Shown here: in pieces, positions 54,641-64,000 of the stretch | How the letters are laid out: every line of letters begins with the position of its first letter | Numbering within the stretch: position 1 is the first letter of the stretch | Assembly: GCF_905171765.1 (NCBI RefSeq) | Contig: NC_053392.1 | Location: forward strand, 395,960,119 to 396,024,118 | Reading direction: 5' to 3' | Length of the DNA: 64,000 nucleotides | From: Bufo bufo | Lineage: Eukaryota > Chordata > Amphibia > Anura > Bufonidae | Program-made: the position numbers and the translations under genes | Notes under the pieces: generated by a model | Databases searched by the model: none | The model's input: the letters and a program-made list of their open reading frames with translations, nothing else | Told to the model about the DNA's origin: nothing

Positions 54641-56773
54641 TAGTGGTGTGCCATTCCTGCCAATCAGATGACTGAAGTGGTTATGGTGCTACAACTCTGT
54701 CCCATTCATTCTTTTCCAGACATAGCTATGAACTTTTGGTAGTGGCTGTACAAGGTATTGTAGTTCACTGTAGCTCAGTCTCTTTCAAGTGAATGGAACT
54801 ACACTGCAATATCATGCCCAATCGCTATACAATGTACAGCTCTGTGCGGTCCCTTCAGTCATCAGATCTGCAGGGGTTCCAGGAATTGGACATCTACAGA
54901 TATGATATTGATAACCTAAGTATAAGACAGCAGTATTATAATTCCAATTGTGACCCCTTTTGCACCAGCTATAAAATAACCAGGCACTATTACAGGATAC
55001 ATCTCAGGATACATGTTCATAGACACTTGGCAGTTGTGAGCAGCATAAAGTCTATATCAAACACCCCTGAACACGACTGCATTTTTCCTGTTTCATTTGA
55101 GACAAACACAGCAGGGTTAGATGGGTTTAAAAATAATAAAGAATCATTACTCACCCCCACTAATTCCCTCACCATTGGGCGACTCCCTGCCTTCCTGGTC
55201 CCAGATGAACACAAAGAAAATGTCAGGAGATGATCGCTCAGCCAATCACTGGCTAAAGCAGATCACACTTGCAGCCAGTGGATGACTGAGTGAGCATTTT
55301 CAGCCATTTACTGTGTGTTGAGCTGGGATCAGGAAGTGCAGAGCAGCAGAGAATGGTGCAGCATTGGAACAGTAGCGTCAGGAGATTGGTGAAGGTGAGT
55401 AATGCCTATTTTTTTTCTTTACTACTAAATTCCTTCAGGTCCTTTTTCTCATGACATTTTATACCCCGAAAAACACCAAGTCAAAAGTGCATGTCACTGG
55501 TGGGATCTTTTAATAACGACATACGCATGGACATGGAGCTTTTATTATACTGGATGTGGTCCTCAAGTCTTTCACAATAATTCTAATGTATTCTCATTTT
55601 TATTTCCATTTTAATGCTTTCTCATCTAAAGAATTGTTATTGTGTAACTCGAGTCTAGCAGCATCTGCAATATAAAGCAAGCAGTTCCCACAAGGTTGTG
55701 TTAAATGACCAATTAAAAAGCAATACTTGTAGCTGATTATTTCACACCACCATATGCTGGGTATTTCCATAAGCAGATGTACATGTAGTAGTTTTGTTTG
55801 GATCATGTATATTGTTTCACATGTAAATGCGATGGAATGAAGAAATTGAACTGGATGTTACATATCACATTTCCTATGAAATTTCTTACTGCTTTGCTTT
55901 GGACAATAAATGAACGTAGGAGTTATGTGAAGATTTATCACTATAGTAAGAAATACTGTAGTGCGTTGTCGCCCTGCTGCAGGGGACTAGTTTAGATTCC
56001 AGGTTATAGTAAATGTCAGTCTGTGAGTGGCAGTAAATGACATTGCTTGTGAATTAATGTTTCCTAAATAGACCGGTTCAGATTATATGGCAGGCGTATA
56101 GCCGATGCTGGCCTCAGATGTCTTCTCTGTCAGCTATCATTCTTGCAAAGTGTGATTTGTATAAACAGCTGATGACTATTTAAGTGGTAAATAGCCAAAA
56201 GAATTTCTCGATAAGAAGAAATTCTGAAGACATGCTTGCTAAATGGCCTTGAGCTCTGGTGTACTTTGGTATTAAATCTATTGGTTAAATCAATGACCAC
56301 TAAGATTTTCAACCAAACAGAATTATGAGAGCATTGGGCTGCGACTGTCATTGTTTGAGAAACAACAACGTGCTCATAAAAATTGATGAGATGCTTGGAA
56401 AGCAGTAAAGCTTTGAGAAGAGCTACTCAATATGTGAGCTGGTAGGCCACTCGCACATCTACCACTTATCTAGATAGAAGCATTTACCTTTGAACAAAGC
56501 CCATAAGTGAACCTATACAAATGTATTAATGTCTTGCATTGCTCCATATTTCATTGTCCCATGATGCTTTGCTGTATTCTTTCCTCTCCTAACCTTGTCA
56601 TGTGGGGGAAGGACAATAATAACCATATCTTTTTAGCATGACATTCATGATCTTAACTCACATTGTAAAAGACAGTATAGAGTCAACTGAACAGACCAGG
56701 CCATACACATAAGATATCGGTCAGCTGAGCTATCTAGAATCCTATAAACAAGCATACATGGCTTAGGACCCTA
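54641..56773. other. Mixed repeat fragments and single-copy-looking DNA
   Basis: 54680-54920 has TTCCAGACATAGCTATGAAC and TATGATATTGATAACC words of a dispersed repeat. 55250-55450 is a diverged repeat. 55560-56430 is complex, AT-rich and unlike other parts of the window, with no coding signal. A 146-codon frame at 54793-55233 shows no domain. Confidence 0.4.
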
Positions 56774-56776
56774 TTA

Positions 56777-57272
56777 GGCTACTTTCACACTAGCGTCGGG
56801 GCTCCGCTTGTGAGCTCCGTTTGTAGGCTCTCACAAGCGACCCCGAACGCATCCGTCCAGCCCCAATGCATTCTGAGTGGATGCGGATCCGCTCAGAATG
56901 CATCAGTCTGGCAGCGTTCAGCCTCCGCTCCGCTCAGCAGGCGGACACCCGAACGCTGCTTGCAGCATTCGGGTGTCCGCCTGGCCGTGCGGAGGCAAAT
57001 GGATCCGTCCAGACTTACAATGTAAGTCAATGGGGCGGGTCCGTTTGAAGATGACACCATATGGCTCAATTTTCAAACGGATCCGTCCCCCATTGACTTT
57101 CAATGTAAAGTCTGGACGGATCCGTCTGAACAACTTTCAGAGTTAGAATTTTTTCTAAACTATAATGCAGACGGATCCGTTCTGAACGGATCCAAACATC
57201 TGCATTATATGAGAGGATCCGTCTGGGCAGACCCCAGACGGATCCTCTCTGAACGCTAGTCTGAAAGTAGCC
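56777..57272. mobile_element. Harbinger-type palindromic MITE
   Basis: 496 bp, ends GGCTACTTTCACACTAGCGT and ACGCTAGTCTGAAAGTAGCC, flanked by TTA (56774-56776 and 57273-57275). Contains several internal inverse pairs such as CTGAGTGGATGCGGATCCGC with its partner, GGCGGACACCCGAA/TTCGGGTGTCCGCC and ACGGATCCGTT. Confidence 0.88.
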
Positions 57273-57275
57273 TTA

Positions 57276-58884
57276 CATGGGCTGAGGAGAACTATTATTT
57301 GGAATGAAAATTCCTACATGTGCATGAGCAAATGTTAGTACATCTTTCATGCGGCTCCAAAAATCCTTATTTGTCGATAGCACATTGCTCAGTGTAAATA
57401 GGGGCGCTCTGCTGACAAACACTTAAACAATCGCAGTAACAATCATTCATCTGTATTCACAGAGATCATTGTTACATGGTAAATGTTGGTAATCAGTGGA
57501 CAGTAAATATAAATTATTCACAGTTCTGATAGATAAAGACATCAGATGTCAGGTAGTCGCTAGTGTAACTTAATTATAATGTAATCACAGAGTACCTTCA
57601 CCAGTGAAAAACGTAACCTTTACTGATGATTATTAAAAATCACTCAATTTGTGCCCTTAAAAAGCAATTAACAATGAGGCTGGGCAGGACAAGGAAAGGA
57701 AAATTAACTCACCCTCACACTTGGCCTATCAAACTATAGGCCCTGCCTAGCAAAACGGAATGGCCGCACCGATAGGGGCGATCCCGTGTCCGGAACCTCC
57801 TGATAGACCCTATATGTCCCTGACAAGGGATAGATACCGCCACCAAAGAAGAGACCCAATATGACTACAGTCCAATACTAATGTCATAAGTCAATGCATG
57901 TACCAGAAAATAATAAAGTTACAACAAAAATGATCGCACATAATACATATATGCTCCCAAGTAAACCAGTGGCATCCAGGTTTTGATCACCAGTGGAAAA
58001 AAAAGATTATATCCTTGTAGTAATACCCAAATGATAATGGTAAATCTTGTGGCCATAAAGAAAGACAATTCCCACATATTTGGGACCAGATATAATGCAT
58101 CTGCATCACATACCAAATGTCCACAGTGCTGCTACTACTGAGACACTTTTAAAAATTTACCACACACCATTTAAATACTGCTAATCAAAGTACGCCTTTC
58201 AATAAAATCTAATTGCAGCAGGATAGGCCAATAAACATAACAATTGCTATGACAGAAGGGGGGATATGATTATACTTCCCCAAATCCTAGATGAGATGCC
58301 AAGCCTGGAGAGGGTACTATAAGGGATGAGTCTGGGTCAGCACAGGAGCATTGGTGGTGCAGTGGTGGCCATCTTGATGGAAAGTCTGGTCTCTGTCCAT
58401 GTCAGCATACAATCAGCGTTGTTCTAAATACCCACGCGCCGAAAACCGGAAGTCACATGACCGGAAGTCGGATGTGGAACGCATGGTGGGATGCAAATAT
58501 AGGAAGTAAATTGCAGCTATTACTGATAATACAGAAAAAAGGACAGAGAAACTATTGGGTATAAAAATAATTGTACAGATGAGCATCCACTATACCCTAT
58601 TACTACTAGAAGATTACTTGACTATTGAAAATTTGTATTTTGCCATAAATCATTGTCACTTCATATCAGCTTGGGGGATGGAGAGGTAAAATGAGAGGGA
58701 GGTTACTATCCCTCGTATTATAATATGAATATCAGGTGCAAAATTAAAATCATAAATAGCACCCTACCTCACCCATAGATACAAATAATAACAACAGCCG
58801 GGCCTGTCCAAACATGTAATTATTTAAATAAAGCAGGCAAAATCAATACATTCATTAAGACCACAAAGAGGTAATGGTGTTCAA
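57276..58884. repeat. PLE-like noncoding repeat and flanks
   Basis: 57690-57810 includes CTGCCTAGCAAAACGGAATG and CCGATAGGGGCGATCCC, the inverse of 12952-13016. 58200-58500 has GCAGCAGGATAGGCC and CCGGAAGTCACATGACC words. It resembles noncoding terminal regions of PLE-type repeats; no RT or endonuclease sequence was found. The remainder is unassigned. Confidence 0.4.
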
Positions 58885-59489
58885 TAGTGTTGATCGAGCA
58901 CCAAAGTGCTCGGGTGCTCTGGAGCTCGAGTAGAACACATCGGGTTGCTCAGGTGCTCTATAGAGCACCAGAGCACAATGGAAGTCAATGGGAGAACCAG
59001 AGCATTAAACCAGGCAACCCCTGCTCTGAAGAGGGGAGGGTGTCTGGTTCACAGGAAAAGGGTCAGAAATTGATGGAAACACCACTGAAATGGTTCGGGA
59101 ACAGCATGGGGAGGATGTCTGGATGCATCTTGGACTCCCAGGTCGCTGCTGGGAATAATGTTGTCCGAGTAGTACGCCACTTTTACAGACTGACAATATT
59201 ACGCACAAAACCGAAGATAAAATCAATGTATATTTACTTGTATATAAAGTGCAAGTGCTGCCAAAAATTACAAGGAAGAAGCACTCCGATACAACCTGTA
59301 TATCACATGAAGGAGGGCCTCATTCACATTGTGGTAAAATTGTTCAGGTAGTGGGACTCCTACACTCATAAAGCCTATGCACTAAGTGAAAGGGCTGCCA
59401 AAAGTTACAAGGAACCGACACTCCAATACACCCTTTATTACACATAAAGGAGGGCATCATACACACCCTTGAAAAATAATGATTGATGG

Positions 59490-59870
59490 CCTGCTGTGAC
59501 CCTCAAAAACATTAGCAGCAAGGGCCTGCTGGTGAACCTCTAAAATATTAGGGGTGAGGGTCTGCTGCTGATCTGACTCTCTAAAACATTAGGGGCGAGG
59601 GCCTGCTGCTGATCTGACCATCTAAAATATTAGGGGTGAGGGTCTGCTGCTGAGCTGACCCTCTAAAACATTAGGGGCGAGGGCCTGCTGCTGATCTGAC
59701 CCTCTAAAACATTAGGGGCGAGGTCCTGCTGCTGATCTGACTATCTAAAACATTAGGGGCGAGGGCCTGCTGCTGATCTGACCATCTAAAACATTATGGG
59801 CGAGGGCCTACTGGTGACCCTCAAAAACATTAGGGGTGAGGGTCTGCTGCTGAGCTGATCCTCTAAAACA
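59490..59870. repeat. 41-bp tandem repeat, about nine copies
   Basis: AAAACATTAGGGG recurs near 59583, 59665, 59706 and 59747, a 41-bp period, with GCGAGGGCCTGCTGCTGATC between. Lies in the 3' noncoding part of the hAT element (minus strand). Confidence 0.88.
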
Positions 59871-60016
59871 GCGAGGGCAGCCTAAAAAGCATCTTGATAT
59901 GATGGAGGAGGAGGACGAGAAAAGGAAGATTTAACCATACACCCTTTTTTGTGGTGGAAGGGTTCATGGGAATACAGTGTATTCAATACACCATAAAAAA
60001 CACATTTAAAGTGCCT

Positions 60017-62147
60017 TTATGTACATCCGCTTTCCTCTGGTGGTGTAGAGAAGTCAGGGGCAATCCAGGCCTTGTTCATTTTGACAAGAGTCAACCTGTC
60101 AGCATTTTCAGTTGACAGGTGGATGCCCTTATCAGTTATTATGCCCCCAGCAGCACTAAATACCCGCTCTGACAAAACGCTGGCGGCAGGGCAGGCCAGC
60201 ACCTCCAAGGCGTAGAACGCCAGTTCGTGCCAAGTGTCCAGCTTGGAAACCTAATAGTTGTAAGGTACAGAGGGATCCCTGAAGACGCTGACATGGTCTG
60301 CTATGTACTCCTTCACCATCTTCCAAAACGTTTCCCTCCTTGTGACACTAAGCCACGCATCAGGGTGAGGGTGCTGGCAGGGTGTCATGAAACTGTCCCA
60401 GGCCTTGAAGAGTGTTGCCCTGCCTCTGTTGGAACTGCTGTGTGTTCCCCTCCTCTCCCCTCTTCGGTTCCCCAAGGAATTACATACTCTGACGCCAGCG
60501 TTGTCAGCTGGAAATTTTTGGAGCAATTTTTCCACAACTACCTTCTGGTATTACACCATTTTGCTAGCCCTCTCCACCACAGGAATGAGAAGTTCTCGGT
60601 GTTGGCCAAGATGCGAGTGTCAAGGGAAAGGCAGCATAACATAAAGTCAGCCATGTGTGCCAGAGTCCCAACAGACATGACTCCGCTGTCCTCATCAGGA
60701 GGATGACTTTCAATCTCCTCATGCTCTTCCTCCTCTTTGGCCCATCCACGCTGAACAGATGGGATAAACCTGCTATGGGTACTACCCTCTGTAGTGGAGG
60801 CAACCGTCTCCTGCTCCTCCTCCTCCTCCTCATCATCATCATCCAATTTGCGCTGAGAAGACAAACTGAGGGTGGGGGGCTATCACTCTGTGTACTGTCT
60901 TCCCCCATTTCTACCTCTTCCACATGCAAAGCGTCCGCCTTCATTGTGAGCAGCAAGCATTTCAGTAGACACAGAAGTTGGATTGTTACGCTGATAATAG
61001 CGGCATCACCGTTCCCCATCTGTGTTGATTCCTCAAAGTTGCGTAAAACCTCACAGAGGTCAGACATCCATGCCCACTCGTCGCTTATGAAGAGCGGAAG
61101 CTGACTGGAAAGGCGACGACCATGTTGCAGCTGGTATTCCAATACTGCCCTCTGCTGCTCACAAAGCCTGGCCAACGTGGAGTTCCAGCACGTTCTCACG
61201 TCGCACAACAGTCGGTGAGCTGGAAATTGCAAGCGCGGAAATGGGCACACACAGTGTTGGACTGGGGTACCTAACGACCACCAGTAAAATTTATTTTGGG
61301 GGCCCACCTAACGGATACATTCAAATATAATAAATAATCTAACAAGTTTTAATATGAACATAAGCTGGTTGAGGATCTGTACATTGAATATATGTATGTA
61401 GTGTACTAAATCTAATGTGTTATGTGCCACTTGTGCAGGGGGTGGGAGACTAGGGGCCCACCTTGCTCAGGGGCCCACCGGGGGATTCCCCTGTACCCCT
61501 GTGGGCCAGTCCGAGCCTGGGCACACATGTGACGCACCTTCACCAGTAGCTCAGGCAAATTGGGGTAGGTTTTGAGAAACCACTAAGTTGAACACGTGGG
61601 CTAGGCATGATATGTGTGTGAGTTTGCCGAGCTCCAAAGCCGTCACCAAGTTACGGCCATTATCAGACATAACCATGCCTGGTTGTAGGTTGAGTGGTGA
61701 GATCCACAGCTCAGTCTGGTCCCTTATACCCTGCCACAGCTCTGCGGTGGTGTGCTGTTTGTCACCTAAGCAAATTAGTTTCAGCTGGGCCTGTTGCCGC
61801 TTCCCCACTGCTGTGCTACACTGCTTCCAGCTACTGACTGATGGCTGACTGGTGCTGCAAGATGAGAATTCAGAGGTGGAAGTGGAGGTGGAGGTGGAGG
61901 AGGAGGAAGGGCAGTTGCAGCCACTAATATAAGTGGTGGCGGAAATCCTGATGGAAGTAGGGCCTGCAATCCTTGGCATCGGTAGACCCTGTGCCATCCA
62001 AGGGTACCACTCGCTCCCGGCCTCCACAACGTTCACCCAGTGTGCCATCAGGGAAATAGCGTCCCTGACCAAAAGCACTTGTCCATGTGTCAGTCGTTAA
62101 GGGGACCTTCCCAATAACTGTGTTGGTCAGGGCACGGGTGATGTTAC
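60017..62147 (-). pseudogene. hAT transposase, catalytic and C-terminal regions, broken
   Basis: Cut-and-paste transposase with an RNase-H-like fold split by a helical insertion. N to C on the minus strand: 62078-61551 holds VMSDNGRNLVTALELGKL (second catalytic Asp region) and CLAHVFNLVV, both characteristic of hAT. After the MITE at 61252-61519, 61250-60865 holds LLCDVRTCWNSTLARL (the T-x-WNST motif) and AWMSDLCEVLRNFEEST. 60864-60538 has an acidic run of Asp/Glu codons. The LDPRY-type motif expected after it appears deleted near 60560. 60535-60017 is one frame with a single stop at 60251-60253 and ends in the dimerisation region LACPAASVLSERVFSAAGG. At least two frameshifts and one stop: inactive. 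Confidence 0.9.
61252..61519. mobile_element. hAT MITE inside hAT transposase, 8-bp target duplication
   Basis: 268 bp with ends CAGTGTTGGACTGG and CCAGTCCGAGCCTG, flanked by GGCACACA (61244-61251 and 61520-61527). Inner GGGGCCCACC words echo between the two ends. Non-coding; removal rejoins the transposase coding sequence. Confidence 0.92.
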
Positions 62148-62152
62148 GGGAC

Positions 62153-63001
62153 TGTCACGACCATGTTCATGGCCGTGACTCCTGGAACCGCATGCAGTTG
62201 CCTGTGGTCTTGTCTTGTTGTCAATCACAGGTTGAGGGCTGTAGTATGTTGCCCCACCTGTGGTTGCCGCTGGCAACATAATGTATGTGGCAGTTTAGCA
62301 GCCTGAGCTGGTGCTGGGCAGCTTGCTGCAATGTGCATGCGGTTGCACCTGGCAACCTATCTTTGTTAGGTGTGTCTTTTGTATGTCTGGTGTGCACAGG
62401 GTTTTAGTTATGTGTGCACTTTCTCCTTTAAGTGGCTGTCTTCCCTTCCCTGGTGTGAGAAGGGTTAATTCCCTTCTGTGTGTGTGAACACTGGGTGTGT
62501 CTGTGTGGGTGTGGCCACTTTGGGCTATATAGCCTCAGTTGAAACCTGATGTCTGAGGGCTACTCCAGCCTTGTTTGTAAGCTGGAGGCACCCTCCTGGT
62601 CCCTTATACCATCTGCCAGTGAGGGCCACGGTCATAAAAGTTTCTATGTGATGTCAAATGTTGTTATGTGATGTTAAGTTTATGTTTATGTGGAGTCTGT
62701 TTATGTTTATATCCCCTTGCAGCTCGGCCAGTTTTAGACTCCTGTTTCTCCGCATCCAGGAGGAACAGGTGGTCTACCCAGCTCCTAGTTCAGGGATCGG
62801 CGGAGGGTGAGTAGGGATCCGAGGTTCCTGAGCATGAGCCCTCCTACCTTCAAGGTCGGCTCATGCAGCTAGGAGTCAGGGTCAGATTAGGGATGCGTTA
62901 GGAGGTGACCTGCTCCCTAATTCAGTTGTTTCTGGCCTAGTAGCTTCCAAACATCTTCTGGCATCGCACGACTGAGGGTTTCCCCATCCTCAGTTGTGAC
63001 A
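62153..63001 (+). mobile_element. Ty3/gypsy-type solo LTR, 5-bp target duplication
   Basis: 849 bp, TGTCACGACCATG...TCAGTTGTGACA, flanked by GGGAC (62148-62152 and 63002-63006). Shares blocks in order with the minus-strand LTR at 9178-10103, including TGCCGCTGGCAACATA, AGGGTTAATT, GGGTGTGGCCAC and ACTCCAGCCTTGTTTG, and its 3' part resembles the leader at 858-1310. No internal genes. Confidence 0.92.
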
Positions 63002-63006
63002 GGGAC

Positions 63007-63701
63007 ACATGCTGGTGTAAGGCGGGCATGGCACTCCGTGAAAAATAGTGGCGGCTGGGGACTGAGTAACGAGAGACGGCCACCACCATCAAGCTGTGAA
63101 AAGCCTCAGTGTCTACAAGCATAAATGGCAACATTTCCAGGGCCAGCGATTTGGAAAGGTGCGCATTTAGTGCTATGGCCTGTGGGTGGGTGGCTGGGTA
63201 TTTGCGCTTTCGTTCAAAGGCCTGGGGTATGGATATCTGTATGCTGCGCTGGTACACAGAAGTGGATGTGCTAGCTTATGGTGCTTATGAAGGTCCAGGT
63301 TCCAGGAGGAAGGAGGATCAGGGTGAGGATTCTGTTGACCAGACTCTTGGCTACTGAGACTGGACTTTGTGGAAGACAGGGTGGTGCTTAACCGACTGGA
63401 AGCATTATCTGCTGCAACCGACAACCTGGTCGCACTGGTGTGACTTTGAGAGTGGTGTTCTGCGCCGCCCTGCAAACTGGGACATGAAGCTAGATATCGT
63501 GGATGAGTGTGTTTATTGTGCTCTGGCAGCAGGCACAGTTTTACCATGCCCAGGGCCACGGCCTCTGCGTGCACCATCAGAAGCACGGCCACTTCCCCGT
63601 CCCTTACTGCTCGCCTTAAGCATATTAAATGGTATATATGCTTCCAAGTATGTCACACGTACAAACGTACAGTAGCGCAGGTCTTGTAAGTGTATGCACA
63701 A
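63007..63701 (-). pseudogene. hAT element, 5' coding region, broken
   Basis: First coding part of the hAT gene on the minus strand. A Ser/Arg/Gly-rich start with ASSKGRGSGRASDGARRGRG (63620-63560) parallels 4955-5197 in the truncated copy. It breaks at a stop near 63510, after which two other frames stay open (e.g. 63592-63173). A BED-type zinc finger would be expected in an autonomous hAT of this kind, but I cannot place its Cys/His residues with confidence. The solo LTR at 62153-63001 separates this part from the catalytic region. Confidence 0.55.
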
Positions 63702-64000
63702 ATAAATTGCACTAGATATTTAGGATGCGCAAATGTAGCACGACAGATGTAGCAGAGTTTGTGTCACTGCCAGCAGCGGCCAAACAATTGCTTGCAATTT
63801 AGCGCAGGTTGCGCTAATAATATATATTGCAGCCCGATAAAACAATAGTCCTTAAAAGGACTTTTGGGTCTCTAACACCTTTCAACAGTAAACCCTGCCT
63901 AAAAAAAAAAAAAAAAATTCCTGTTCCTACACTATCTGTCCCTTCTGCTGCAGCTCTACCTGACTAGGACTGAGCCGAACCACGTTTCATTAGGTGCTAT

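Larger units (their letters stand above)
58885..64000 (-). mobile_element. Autonomous-type hAT element, runs off right edge
   Basis: Starts TAGTGTTGATCGAGCACC at 58885, the same terminus type as the inverse end at 6301. Inside, on the minus strand, is a broken hAT transposase gene; a 41-bp tandem repeat lies in its 3' region; a hAT MITE (61252-61519) and a solo LTR (62153-63001) are inserted. Sequence from 63331 on repeats 4866-5210 and beyond. The right end lies outside the window. Confidence 0.85.

Noticed and set aside
54793..55233. 146-codon frame on the plus strand
   Set aside because: No motif or compositional sign of coding, and its first third lies in a dispersed repeat.
58430..58500. 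CCGGAAGT words considered as an ETS-type promoter
   Set aside because: They lie in PLE-like repeat sequence and no transcription unit follows.
60538..60864. Acidic protein frame with a long Glu/Asp run considered as a host gene exon
   Set aside because: It continues the hAT transposase order between the WNST region and the C-terminal dimerisation region, with no splice-site need.

Overview
The window reads as vertebrate nuclear DNA from an anuran amphibian, probably a frog or toad with a large genome. This is inferred from the repeats: several Tc1/mariner families, hAT elements with terminal words of the type TAGTGATGGACGAACAT and TAGTGTTGAGCGAGCA, TTAA-target elements, Harbinger-type MITEs, Penelope-like retroelements and Ty3/gypsy LTRs. 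The species cannot be named from the sequence. I found no exon of a host protein gene, no tRNA or rRNA gene, and nothing prokaryotic. Almost every open frame with recognisable homology belongs to a transposable element, and all of those are broken.

Layout. 1-1.3 kb: Ty3/gypsy gag and leader, minus strand, running off the left edge. 2.3-4.9 kb: 3' part of a Penelope-like element (PLE) split by a 1.7 kb hAT element with an 8-bp target duplication. 4.9-6.3 kb: 5' end of an autonomous hAT family. 7.8-10.35 kb: Tc1 element carrying a perfect 70-bp-arm palindrome and a gypsy-type solo LTR. 12.6-14.1 kb: PLE-like noncoding repeat with hammerhead-like motifs, then MITEs. 14.9-16.6 kb: Tc1 element. 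16.6-18.2 kb: hAT element with nested repeats. 18.2-21.4 kb: mostly single-copy DNA with one TTAA MITE. 21.4-23.9 kb: hAT with a 110-bp minisatellite, then a MITE holding a solo LTR. 24.2-28.4 kb: LTR-like repeat, a hAT MITE with a 32-bp minisatellite, and a 1.16 kb TTAA element. 29.0-31.2 kb: Tc1 element with a solo LTR. 33.55-38.99 kb: a long PLE (RT plus GIY-YIG) flanked by a 14-bp duplication and split by a fold-back mariner. 41.4-41.9 kb: inverted repeat and the best hammerhead-like motif. 42.8-50.3 kb: a four-level nest of DNA transposons. 50.5-57.3 kb: small MITEs in otherwise unrecognised DNA. 57.7-58.5 kb: PLE-like noncoding repeat. 58.9-64 kb: long hAT element holding a MITE and a solo LTR, running off the right edge.

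Relative ages follow from nesting. In the 42.8-50.3 kb nest a Harbinger-type MITE was hit by a Tc1 element, which later received both a 4.4 kb TTAA element and a second Tc1. That youngest Tc1 still has a transposase frame broken by only one stop codon. Ty3/gypsy insertions, now solo LTRs with matching 5-bp duplications, landed in two Tc1 elements and one hAT.

The strongest unusual signals are RNA- and DNA-fold signals. They are hammerhead-ribozyme-like motifs in PLE-type repeats (one with a self-complementary helix III suited to dimer formation), a six-module array of a ~375-bp sequence in alternating orientation, an eight-unit ~190-bp array whose every unit carries a MITE-like hairpin, a mariner turned into a fold-back element with ~437-bp arms, and a template-switch scar that copied part of a nearby LTR. 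All identities rest on motif and repeat recognition by eye; no database search was possible.
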